The notes beneath the pieces are model-generated. The model did no database searches. It saw only the letters and a program-made list of their open reading frames with translations, and was not told where the DNA came from. From NCBI GenBank assembly GCA_951828385.1, contig OX639973.1, positions 4,207,200-4,271,199 of the forward strand: a stretch of DNA of 64,000 nt, written 5' to 3'. The stretch's first letter is position 1. Each line of letters begins with the position of its first letter. The DNA is from an uncultured Poribacteria bacterium (GTDB lineage: Bacteria > Poribacteria > WGA-4E > WGA-3G). Below, one piece after another: positions 25,783 to 33,511 of the stretch. A program made the translations under genes and the position numbers.

Positions 25783-26414
25783 TAGGATAATGGGACGCGA
25801 CACACCGCTGTCGTGTGTGCATCGCAGTACCAGAAATACCCATCCCAATAGGTCATTCCGTGTGGTTCAGGATGCGGTTCCGGTATCTCAATTTTGTTCA
25901 GATGGCTGCCGTCTTTTGGGTCAAGATGGAAGATTGCACGATGGTTTGTCTCGACACACCAGAGATCATCGCCGACCCATGCGATACCGTGTGGTCGGTC
26001 ACCGGGAGCAGGGAGCGTGTGGATCACCGTGAAATCGTCTTCTACGTCTACCTGATAGATAGTGGCAGAGGGCGGTACTGCCAACCAGAGTTTGTTATCT
26101 CGCCATTCTAAGCCGTGTGCACCGGTCTGTCCTGCACCGGGTGTTTCAAAAGAGGCAAGCGTCTCACCACTATCTGGATCGGTTGATAGGATTTCGCAGC
26201 TATAGGTAGACGCGAGCCAGAGCGTATCGCCTGTGTCTGTGATACCGCTGCCTCTGTCGGAACCGGTCGCGAGTGTCTTTTTTATATCGCCGTCGTAAGA
26301 GACGAGGTGTACTTCATTGGTCTGCTGATCAAGAATCCAGAGCCCGTCTTTGGTGGCTTGCATTCCGTTGGGTTGTGGGCCTGGGGTGTCAAAAACTTTT
26401 TCGATTGTGGGCAT
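25782..26414 (-). CDS. NHL/SMP-30-like beta-propeller protein
   Basis: A 210-residue protein built of four or five repeats of about 40 residues, each with a G-LWILD, DTLWLAS, NKLWLAV, DDLWCVE or GYFWYCD strand. This is the pattern of streptogramin-lyase/NHL-type propellers. Repeated His-Gly pairs (AHGLEW, PHGIAW, PHGMTYW) line up on one face. No signal peptide is visible, so it is probably cytoplasmic. It is the first gene of a three-gene coupled set with the lipoate ligase-like and FGE-like genes. The function is unknown. Confidence 0.78.
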   Translation of the reverse strand: MPTIEKVFDTPGPQPNGMQATKDGLWILDQQTNEVHLVSYDGDIKKTLATGSDRGSGITDTGDTLWLASTYSCEILSTDPDSGETLASFETPGAGQTGAHGLEWRDNKLWLAVPPSATIYQVDVEDDFTVIHTLPAPGDRPHGIAWVGDDLWCVETNHRAIFHLDPKDGSHLNKIEIPEPHPEPHGMTYWDGYFWYCDAHTTAVCRVPLS

Positions 26415-26503
26415 GGGATACCTCCGTATGCGATATGTTGTATTGAGGTTTTATTATATGCGGTTTCGGACAAGATGTCAAGGTTTTTTACGTTGATTTT
26501 GCG

Positions 26504-26532
26504 TTGCAGCCCACGAAGGATCGTGGTATAAT
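26504..26532 (+). promoter_or_regulatory. Toxin-antitoxin promoter with operator in the spacer
   Basis: TTGCAG (26504-26509), 17 bp and TATAAT (26527-26532). The spacer holds a perfect inverted repeat CCACGA/TCGTGG (26511-26516 and 26521-26526) around AGGA. A regulator bound there would block RNA polymerase, as is common for autoregulated toxin-antitoxin operons. Confidence 0.75.
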
Positions 26533-26582
26533 TCTTTTACAACCTCTTGTCATACAACACGGGTTGTGTAAGGAGATACATA

Positions 26583-26852
26583 ATGGAAGGAATCACATAT
26601 ACTCAGGTGCAGCAGCTAGTCGAAAAACTTCCAGAAACCAAGTTACCGCTTGCGTATCATTTTTTGCTTGCGTTGGCAGAAAGAGAGGTAGACCCCGAGT
26701 CGCCTCAAGCAGATTTTATGCGGCTTTCTCCAGAAGAACGCCATCGACTTCTATCCGAACAAGCCGAGCAGATGAAAGCACATTATGAACAGACTGCCGA
26801 CGAGCGTACTGAATGGCAAGCAGGAGATTTTATTGATGAACGTGGGTCGTAG
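26583..26852 (+). CDS. Putative antitoxin of a MazF/PemK-type pair
   Basis: An 89-residue, acidic, largely helical protein starting at the ATG at 26583 after AAGGAG. The N-terminal part (YTQVQQLVEKLPETKLPLAY) and the RLSPEERHRLLSEQAEQM helix are typical of small antitoxins paired with PemK-type toxins. No clear DNA-binding fold is visible. It overlaps the toxin gene by 17 bp. Assignment depends mainly on the neighbour. Confidence 0.75.
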   Translation: MEGITYTQVQQLVEKLPETKLPLAYHFLLALAEREVDPESPQADFMRLSPEERHRLLSEQAEQMKAHYEQTADERTEWQAGDFIDERGS

Positions 26853-27180
26853 GGAAATTTGGTTAGCTAATCTGGATCCGGTACTTGGTAGAGAGATCCG
26901 AAAAACGCGTCCTGTTGTTGTCGTGAATTCGGATTCAATAGATGCATTACCGATTCGGCTTGTTGCGCCGATAACTGAGTGGAAAGATTATTTTTCGCGG
27001 AACATTTGGCATGTGAAGTTAGAACCCAATCTTACAAATGGCCTCACAAAGCTTTCTGTAGTTGATACGCTGCAACTACGGGGTATTGATACACTACGAT
27101 TTGTTAGAAAGCTGGGCAAGGTGTCACCTGAAGTGATGAGGGCGATTGTTGTGGCAATTGCAGGAGTGATTCAATACTGA
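26836..27180 (+). CDS. MazF/PemK-type mRNA interferase toxin
   Basis: A 114-residue endoribonuclease toxin. Family features are the opening REIWLANLDPVLGREIRKTR followed by PVVVVNSD (about 6-33), which matches the W-x-x-LDP-x-G-x-E-x-x-K-x-RP motif. A second is KLSVVDTLQLRGIDTLRF (about 73-90), which supplies the catalytic Thr/Asp/Arg region. The ATG at 26836 lies inside the antitoxin gene. Such toxins cut mRNA at short sites when the antitoxin is degraded. The pair borders a gene-poor stretch and a large unassigned gene, fitting an accessory region. Confidence 0.9.
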   Translation: MNVGRREIWLANLDPVLGREIRKTRPVVVVNSDSIDALPIRLVAPITEWKDYFSRNIWHVKLEPNLTNGLTKLSVVDTLQLRGIDTLRFVRKLGKVSPEVMRAIVVAIAGVIQY

Positions 27181-27891
27181 TTTGTCTTAGCAACACTTAA
27201 GTCAGTAATTCGTAATCAATGACTCTCACTTCATAACTTCCGGCGGAGTTTTTGGCAGCACGGTCAACAATATTATAGTCACTGGGATTGTAACCGAGGT
27301 GAATGATACTCAAGATCAAGACGGCGATTCTGTCAGCAACACTCCAACCCTTAAAGTCCAGATTCTGAAGATGCGGAATATCAAAAATACTGCAGCGAGT
27401 GATATTTTTTGTTGCACCAGCAGGTATCGGATCAGGAACTTTCACAATATCAAAACCGATGTGCCGCTGCAGTTGGTCGGAAAAAAGGACGAGACAGTGA
27501 ACATTTTTTATTGGCCAACGGTGCTTGTTTTGGAAAGAACAGGTGTGGGATATTCGCCGGAGTGGTTTGAAAAGGGAGTTGGCGAGCGACAGAGAGGACG
27601 CGCTTCTGGAAGTTTCCGCTCTGCCGCTCTGCCAAAATCTCCTTTTGAATTCTGGATGACTGAAATCACAATGAGGTATGATATATGAATATAAAATATG
27701 AATGGATTTCAGTTTGAATTCTCTATGACTAAAATCATAATGGCGTATTAATTATGATTTAATTTTAGTCATGTTAAAATATTATACACAAATTAATTCG
27801 GTTTTGCAAGAAAAAATGCAATTTTTGCATCAAAAAATGTTATTTTGGTAAATTTTTCGCGAAAGATGCGCTTTAAAAGGATAGGTGTTTA
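27181..27891. other. 711-bp gene-poor stretch with possible decayed coding sequence
   Basis: No convincing intact gene is present. On the minus strand, 27197-27445 can be read from a GTG as 82 residues (ending AGSYEVRVIDYELLT). The frame stays open further upstream for about 45 codons without a start, which looks like the 3' remnant of a longer protein. I do not recognise it. The right-hand part is AT-rich and holds direct and inverted repeats. The setting, between a toxin-antitoxin pair and an unassigned large gene, is consistent with insertion and decay. Confidence 0.5.
27645..27772. repeat. Direct and inverted repeats in the AT-rich gap
   Basis: A 39-bp unit at 27645-27683 recurs imperfectly at 27714-27752, sharing TTGAATTCT and ATGACT(G/A)AAATCA. 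The second unit's ATGACTAAAATCATAAT is matched in inverse at 27752-27772 with a short insertion, so it can fold into a hairpin. Confidence 0.6.
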
Positions 27892-30800
27892 TTATGTGAG
27901 GGCATAAACGCCGCGCCGGATCCTCACAATCTCACCCGTTTCTACAAGATGGGTGAGTTCGTTTTTAATGGCACCCGGATTGCCCTGGATTGCTTCAAGG
28001 ATTTCAGATGTTGTTTTCTCTCCATCTGAGAGTAGATCGAAAATCTGGGCGTGAAATGGAACACGCTTGATTTTAGTGCCCCGCAATCTCATCAATATAC
28101 GGTTTGCTTGCGCCTTAGAAACACCGAGCAAATACTCAACGCGTTTTCGGCTCCACGACGCATCCATATTCGCGTATTCTGCCTCGTAATTCTCGCGTAT
28201 CCGAATCGTTTCTGAAAGTTCATCCAACCCACCAGCGATCTCAAAGTCTTCCCAATCGAACAATTTTGTCTCTGGTGCATCGGTAACAGAGGGTATCCGT
28301 AAAGCCGTGTTGAGAATCAGCGTTTTGCCTGATGCCTCATTGAATCCAGCGATACGGATGATCTGTATCAGGGCACCGATAGCATTCTGTTCGTAGAGTT
28401 CTTGTATCCGTTGATCTTCAAATTGATAAGGATTCATTGTGAGGTTGTAATTTAACGGTCTCACTTGATTTCCAAACAGGATTTTCGCTTGTTCCCAGAT
28501 GAATTTCGGGGGCCAATAAGGCGTACCAACGATCCAGACAACATCAGCCGCTTCAAAGATAGATTGTAGAACCTTGATGCGGTCGTAGTAAGCGTCATCC
28601 GCTTCGAAAGTGGATCGCAAATCCTCAGGATGTGCTGGGGTGTCTTTGATAAGATCGTGGTAACTAATAATCTTATCGAAAACATTTTTCAACATCAGCC
28701 TCGCGCTTGTGCTTGAGATAACGACATGATTGCGATCTGGGTGTTGCTTCATTTCTTGATAGATCCCGTGAAAAAAGCGACTCGCAATTTCAGAAAGGCT
28801 AAACGCATCCCAATTAACTTCGTAGTTCGCGATTGCGTAGGCGATATGCGGCGCGCTTCGCAGCTGAAAAGACTTGTTCTCTGAAAGCGATGTCTCCTGC
28901 GATTCAACCCACCTGACGGAAACAAGTTCTTCAGGAAACACGTTTTTGAAATAATCTTCCGAGAACGCTGGCGATATGAACACAAGTTCCTGAATCTCTG
29001 GATGAATTCTTGGGGGTAACCAGAACCGCAAAATTCCGTCATCGACAAACATCGGAGCATCCGTATCGCGCGTGTAATACGCAAAGAATGTCTTCAACTG
29101 ATGCCATAATGTCCACTCCGGGTCGCGATATACATTTGGTGCCTTCTCTATGTTTTCTGGGGTTGATATATCCAAAACCCCAAGCTGGATTGCGCTATCA
29201 ATATCTATTGCAGTCCTGTTGCCATCTTCATTTGTACAATTTACCTGACACATTTGCTGAACAATGCTATCTTCTAACCCTTCAAACGCCTGAACAACAG
29301 TACGAATTCGCTTCGCGATATCGCCGTGTTGACTATCTGTAATCCGAATAGCGTTTAGCATTGTTTTTGCGAATTGACCCAACGCTGCACGACTCCAATT
29401 AATGAGCCAGCCTTCAAGAATTTCAGTTGACAGATGATGCTGTGAAAAGAGTTTCGTGAGCTGGGATTCAGAATCGTTTATAATACAGATTCGATCAGGA
29501 GCAATCAACATATCAACAAACGCAGCATACCGCCGATCCAGAAAGAAGTTCGGAATATCGGATACGATGGCCTGCTTCTCCTTGAGCGTTTTGAATTGAG
29601 AAAGATACCCGTGCGCTTGACACGCGTCATAAACTGGACAATTCGGACAGAGACTCCTATTCGGATCACTGCCTTTCTGCTCTAAGGCATCACATCTCTC
29701 GGCATCTTCGCAGACGTTTCCCCGCGCGAAAGGATTCTGCATCCGTTCAGCAATAGGTATCCACTTCGCCTGTTCCCAGCGATGGTTTCTCGGTTTCCAA
29801 CATCCCACTGAAACCCCCTGCCTTTCATAATACTGCTCTGCATCTTCAGTATCGTGTGCGTTATTAGCATTGATCCATATAGGGGCAGTATCAAGAAATG
29901 TGGTTTCGATTTCACGTTTCTTTTCAGTGCTCATTGAACCCGTGATAATCCCAAGAATGCGGGCTTCCTGTTCAGCGAGATTCCTTGCCGCCTCCACTGC
30001 AGTGTGTTTCACTTTTTCGAGGAGGGGTCTTGGTCGTTTAATGCCAATCGGAGAAAGCTTACCGCGTTGCACTGCAAGGATACTTTCATTCACAACTTGT
30101 TCTGTCTCTAACGATTCTATGACATCGAAATCGTCGAGATCCTGTGTATCCACGAGTGCTTCATCAGTCAAGTCTAATTCCGATATTGGAGCAGGTTCAT
30201 GTAGCAATTCTCGTAAGACATCGAGAAACGCAAAAAGCACGTCTTTAGAAATGATGGGTGGGTTTAATAGGCTGCCCTTAAGAATCTCGTAGCGAGCATC
30301 CCAACGGTTGTAGCCTTTATCCGCAAGGATGCGTACATAGACATCTCGATCGCGAGGGTGATCTGAGGGTAGATGCTTATGAACATACTGTCTTGCGTCC
30401 GTTGTGTTCGGGTGAAGATAGTCCGGCACTCGGCACGAAAACCTCAAGCCTCCGCCCTTGAGTAAGGTGAGTAGTGGGTTCATAACAGCGTTGACGAGTG
30501 CGTCCACACATGCAACAACGGCGTCGGGTGCATCTTGGATCGCTTTGTAGGGGAACTCGATGTCGTGCCAGTTAGCACCGTCGCGGGCAGATGGCATTCC
30601 TGTATAGATCTGAATGCCCCACGATGAGAACCATCGTCTCGAGCTCCAGTTGAGTGTGCCTTGTCGTCTTAAGAGGCGCGTGCCACCACGATACGCTGGC
30701 CCCTGATCGAAGGGTGCCTGTCCGATCGGCATAAACGAAATATCTGCCTGTTCGATGTCATGCAAAAGCAATGGATGCCGACGCGCGCAATGAACGATAT

Positions 30801-30912
30801 AGTGGTAAGGGTGTTCACCGTGCAACGTGGGTGAGACAATTGTCTCCCGCTGCTGCAGTTTCTTTTGTCGCCGTTCGTGGCATTGTTGGATAATATCTTT
30901 CACGGATTCCAT
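27892..30912 (-). CDS. Large protein of unknown function with cysteine cluster and winged-helix C-terminus
   Basis: A 1006-residue protein I cannot assign. I start it at the ATG at 30912, nine bases after GGAG; an ATG at 30927 lacks a site. A five-cysteine block C401, C407, C422, C425, C431 (CEDAERC then CPNCPVYDAC) resembles the iron-sulfur insert of XPD/DinG-type helicases. Downstream, IINDSES (about 478-484) sits where DEAH would be, GTPY is at 796-799 and ALIQIIRIAG at 847-856. No Walker A GxGKT is visible. The last 90 residues (TTSEILEAIQGNPGAIKNEL and following, ending VRIRRGVYAL) look like a winged helix. It has a perfect consensus promoter. Confidence 0.75.
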   Translation of the reverse strand: MESVKDIIQQCHERRQKKLQQRETIVSPTLHGEHPYHYIVHCARRHPLLLHDIEQADISFMPIGQAPFDQGPAYRGGTRLLRRQGTLNWSSRRWFSSWGIQIYTGMPSARDGANWHDIEFPYKAIQDAPDAVVACVDALVNAVMNPLLTLLKGGGLRFSCRVPDYLHPNTTDARQYVHKHLPSDHPRDRDVYVRILADKGYNRWDARYEILKGSLLNPPIISKDVLFAFLDVLRELLHEPAPISELDLTDEALVDTQDLDDFDVIESLETEQVVNESILAVQRGKLSPIGIKRPRPLLEKVKHTAVEAARNLAEQEARILGIITGSMSTEKKREIETTFLDTAPIWINANNAHDTEDAEQYYERQGVSVGCWKPRNHRWEQAKWIPIAERMQNPFARGNVCEDAERCDALEQKGSDPNRSLCPNCPVYDACQAHGYLSQFKTLKEKQAIVSDIPNFFLDRRYAAFVDMLIAPDRICIINDSESQLTKLFSQHHLSTEILEGWLINWSRAALGQFAKTMLNAIRITDSQHGDIAKRIRTVVQAFEGLEDSIVQQMCQVNCTNEDGNRTAIDIDSAIQLGVLDISTPENIEKAPNVYRDPEWTLWHQLKTFFAYYTRDTDAPMFVDDGILRFWLPPRIHPEIQELVFISPAFSEDYFKNVFPEELVSVRWVESQETSLSENKSFQLRSAPHIAYAIANYEVNWDAFSLSEIASRFFHGIYQEMKQHPDRNHVVISSTSARLMLKNVFDKIISYHDLIKDTPAHPEDLRSTFEADDAYYDRIKVLQSIFEAADVVWIVGTPYWPPKFIWEQAKILFGNQVRPLNYNLTMNPYQFEDQRIQELYEQNAIGALIQIIRIAGFNEASGKTLILNTALRIPSVTDAPETKLFDWEDFEIAGGLDELSETIRIRENYEAEYANMDASWSRKRVEYLLGVSKAQANRILMRLRGTKIKRVPFHAQIFDLLSDGEKTTSEILEAIQGNPGAIKNELTHLVETGEIVRIRRGVYALT

Positions 30913-31098
30913 TGAGGAAATCTCCATAGGGAATGGACGTTATTGGGTTTTTGCGAACCTGAAAACGACTTGAGAGGGGCGTAAAAAAATAGCACACTTA
31001 ACACTGTATGTTAAAGGGTGGCGAAGCGCGTCTCGCTCATTTCTTTTTCTCAGGTTCGTTGCTCCAGATAAAGTAGATGCCATCGTACCACTAAAGTC

Positions 31099-31127
31099 AT
31101 TATACTACAAACGAGAAAAATTGTCAA
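31099..31127 (-). promoter_or_regulatory. Consensus sigma70-type promoter of the large gene
   Basis: Minus-strand TTGACA (31127-31122), 17 bp and TATAAT (31104-31099), an exact consensus. The leader of about 180 nt contains CGAACCTGA near 30953, matched in inverse by TCAGGTTCG near 31050. Confidence 0.82.
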
Positions 31128-31157
31128 ATACATCGTGTTGAATGTCTCAATATTGGT

Positions 31158-31186
31158 TTGCAAGCTGCGAGAAAAAGTGGTATAAT
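31158..31186 (+). promoter_or_regulatory. Promoter of argG
   Basis: TTGCAA (31158-31163), a 17-bp spacer and TATAAT (31181-31186). The first bases coincide with the TTGCAAGCTGC motif found as the loop of hairpins near 41.7 and 43.5 kb. It is back-to-back with the promoter of the large minus-strand gene. Confidence 0.78.
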
Positions 31187-31224
31187 TCCGTTATAACTTA
31201 GAACACAATACCTTGGAGATTACT

Positions 31225-32463
31225 TTGAACGTTGATACATTAAAAGGAAAAACGGTGGGTGCTGCTGTTTCGGGTGGCTTGGATAGCTGCACTATTACTA
31301 AATGGTTAGTCGATAACGGGGTCAAGGTTGTCTGTTTTACAGCGGACCTCGGTCAACCCGACGAACGGGATGTTTCTGAAATCAAGGAACGGATGTTGGC
31401 GTGTGGTGCTGAAGAGGCTGTTATTATAGATGCGAAAGATGCACTTGCGGAAGACGGTATCCGCCTTATCCAATGCCAAGCGATGTATGAGGGTGGCTAT
31501 TGGAATACGACCGGTATTGCTCGGCACGTCACGGTAAAAGCACTTTTGCCGGAGATGGAGAAACGCGATATTTCCATCTTAACACACGGGGCAACGGGTA
31601 GAGGCAACGACCAGGTCCGGTTTCAACTTGCTACCAATATGCTCAATCCACATTTTGAGGTTTATGCCCCGTGGCGAGATCCTGAATTCCTGAAAAAGTT
31701 TGGCGGCAGAACAGAGATGATAGACTTCTGCCAAGCACATAACTTACCGATTACCGCGACACACGAGAAGCCCTACTCCACCGATGCGAACCTCCTTGGA
31801 CTTACGCATGAGGCTGGACGACTTGAATCGCTGAAAACCCCGGCAGGGTTTATCAACCCGGGGATGGGAGTTCATCCCAAAGATGCCCCTGATGACGTAG
31901 AACACTTTACGGTTACTTTTGCGCGTGGAACACCTGTTGAAGTCAACGGAAGTCCTGTTACACCGCTTCAGAGTCTGATGGAAGCGAACCGTATCGGTGG
32001 ACGGAACGGGGTCGGCATCGGTATTCACACCGTTGAGAACCGGTTTGTTGGGATCAAGAGCCGTGGGGTTTATGAATCTCCGGGGATGGAACTGCTTGGG
32101 AAGTGTTACGAGTATCTGCTCCAACTGATTTTAGACAGACGTGCGCGTCGCCACTTTGAGAGTGTGGCACCGACAATTGCTGAACAGATTTATCAAGGCT
32201 ACTGGTTTGATGCTGCGACGCAGGCGTTGCTGTCCTCGATTCAGCCGCTCACCGACTTGGCGAGTGGGACGATTACAGTAGCACTTTATAAAGGGAATGT
32301 CGCATTTCACGCCGCTGGTGGCGCACAGCATTCGCTCTACTCCGAGGAGACTGCCTCTATGGAAGCGATCGGAGACTTTGATCACGCGGATTCAGAAGGG
32401 TTTTTAGCGGTGCTTGGCGTAGGTGCGCGGGCATCGGCGGTTGCTGGACAGACGCAGGAGTAG
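31225..32463 (+). CDS. argG: Argininosuccinate synthase
   Basis: Joins citrulline and aspartate using ATP in arginine synthesis. The PP-loop is AAVSGGLDSCT (about 12-22). HGATGRGNDQVRFQ (about 115-128) and the SSIQPLTDLASG region are family signatures. Length is 412. The start is TTG at 31225, seven bases after GGAG at 31214-31217; a TTG at 31213 contains that site and is therefore unlikely. The gene is monocistronic here, with its own promoter, and converges on the moxR gene four bases after its end. Confidence 0.95.
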   Translation: MNVDTLKGKTVGAAVSGGLDSCTITKWLVDNGVKVVCFTADLGQPDERDVSEIKERMLACGAEEAVIIDAKDALAEDGIRLIQCQAMYEGGYWNTTGIARHVTVKALLPEMEKRDISILTHGATGRGNDQVRFQLATNMLNPHFEVYAPWRDPEFLKKFGGRTEMIDFCQAHNLPITATHEKPYSTDANLLGLTHEAGRLESLKTPAGFINPGMGVHPKDAPDDVEHFTVTFARGTPVEVNGSPVTPLQSLMEANRIGGRNGVGIGIHTVENRFVGIKSRGVYESPGMELLGKCYEYLLQLILDRRARRHFESVAPTIAEQIYQGYWFDAATQALLSSIQPLTDLASGTITVALYKGNVAFHAAGGAQHSLYSEETASMEAIGDFDHADSEGFLAVLGVGARASAVAGQTQE

Positions 32464-32466
32464 CGT

Positions 32467-33459
32467 TTAAGGCACCTCAAGTTTTGCGAACACTTGTGCG
32501 ATAATGCTCTCAGCGTCTCGTCCGTCTGCCTCTGCTTCGTAACTGATGATGACGCGGTGCCTTAGCACATCCATGCCGACGGCGTGAATATCCTCCGGCG
32601 TAACATAGCCGCGCTGCGAGAGGAATGCCCTTGCCCTTGCAGCGAAAGCGAGAAAGATGGTCGCACGTGGTGATGCACCGTATTCAATGAGTGTACTGAG
32701 TTCGTCTAATTGATACGCTTCCGGTGCGCGCGTCGCACAGACCAAATCGACAATATAATTCTCCAACTGTTCTGCCATATAGATGTTTCGGACGACTTCT
32801 CGGAACCGGATGATGTCTTCAGGGGAAATCACCGATTGAATCTCGGCGATATCTTCGGTTGTCATCCGCCGAAGGATTTGTAACTCCTCTGAATGTGAGG
32901 GGTAATCCACCTTAATCTTTAGCATGAACCTATCCACCTGCGCCTCTGGTAGCGGATAGGTGCCTTCATGCTCAATCGGGTTTTGCGTCGCCAAGACGAG
33001 GAACGGATCATCGAGTGGATACGTGGTGCCACCAATCGTTACCTGCCGTTCTTGCATTGCTTCAAGGAGCGCGCTTTGCACTTTTGCGGGTGCGCGGTTT
33101 ATCTCGTCTGCGAGGATGACGTTGGCGAAAATCGGTCCCTTTTTCGTGTAAAAATCGCCCTTCTGCTGGTCGTAGATGAGCGTGCCGACGAGGTCTGCTG
33201 GGAGCAGGTCGGGGGTGAACTGGAGACGGTTGAAAGAAGCATCAATGGTCTGCGCAAGGGCACTGACAGCGGTTGTCTTCGCGAGTCCGGGTACCCCTTC
33301 GAGTAGAATGTGACCGTTGCAGAGCAACCCGATAATCAGTCCCTCCAGTAACGCGGTCTGCCCGACGATAACTTTCCCTGTCTCTGTGAGTATCTGCTGA
33401 ACTAACCCGCTATCCGCTTGGATGCGGGCGTTCATCGCTTCTAAATCGTAGTTTTGCAA
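32467..33459 (-). CDS. MoxR family AAA+ ATPase
   Basis: A 330-residue AAA+ chaperone-like ATPase. Walker A is GVPGLAKTT (about 55-63), Walker B VILADEINR (about 114-122), sensor 1 lies in ATQNP, and the MoxR lid domain is C-terminal (GASPRATIFLAFAARARAF). MoxR proteins usually work with a DUF58 protein and VWA-domain proteins in maturation of enzyme or envelope complexes. Here a VWA membrane protein is 2 kb further on the same strand but DUF58 is not seen. The TTG start follows the GCAAGGTAA leader motif; an ATG eight codons later is possible. Confidence 0.92.
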   Translation of the reverse strand: MQNYDLEAMNARIQADSGLVQQILTETGKVIVGQTALLEGLIIGLLCNGHILLEGVPGLAKTTAVSALAQTIDASFNRLQFTPDLLPADLVGTLIYDQQKGDFYTKKGPIFANVILADEINRAPAKVQSALLEAMQERQVTIGGTTYPLDDPFLVLATQNPIEHEGTYPLPEAQVDRFMLKIKVDYPSHSEELQILRRMTTEDIAEIQSVISPEDIIRFREVVRNIYMAEQLENYIVDLVCATRAPEAYQLDELSTLIEYGASPRATIFLAFAARARAFLSQRGYVTPEDIHAVGMDVLRHRVIISYEAEADGRDAESIIAQVFAKLEVP

Positions 33460-33511
33460 TTTTTATTTTACCTTGCGGGAGAACAGCGTGAATTTGGGTG
33501 CTTGACGGCTA

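Noticed and set aside
25783-25848. Longer N-terminus for the lipoate ligase-like protein
   Set aside because: The extension reads through the upstream propeller gene in another frame, while the ATG at 25782 overlaps that gene's stop as TAATG.
29870-30292. 140-codon plus-strand reading frame
   Set aside because: It is antisense to the large 1006-residue protein and serine/arginine-rich, as expected for a shadow frame.
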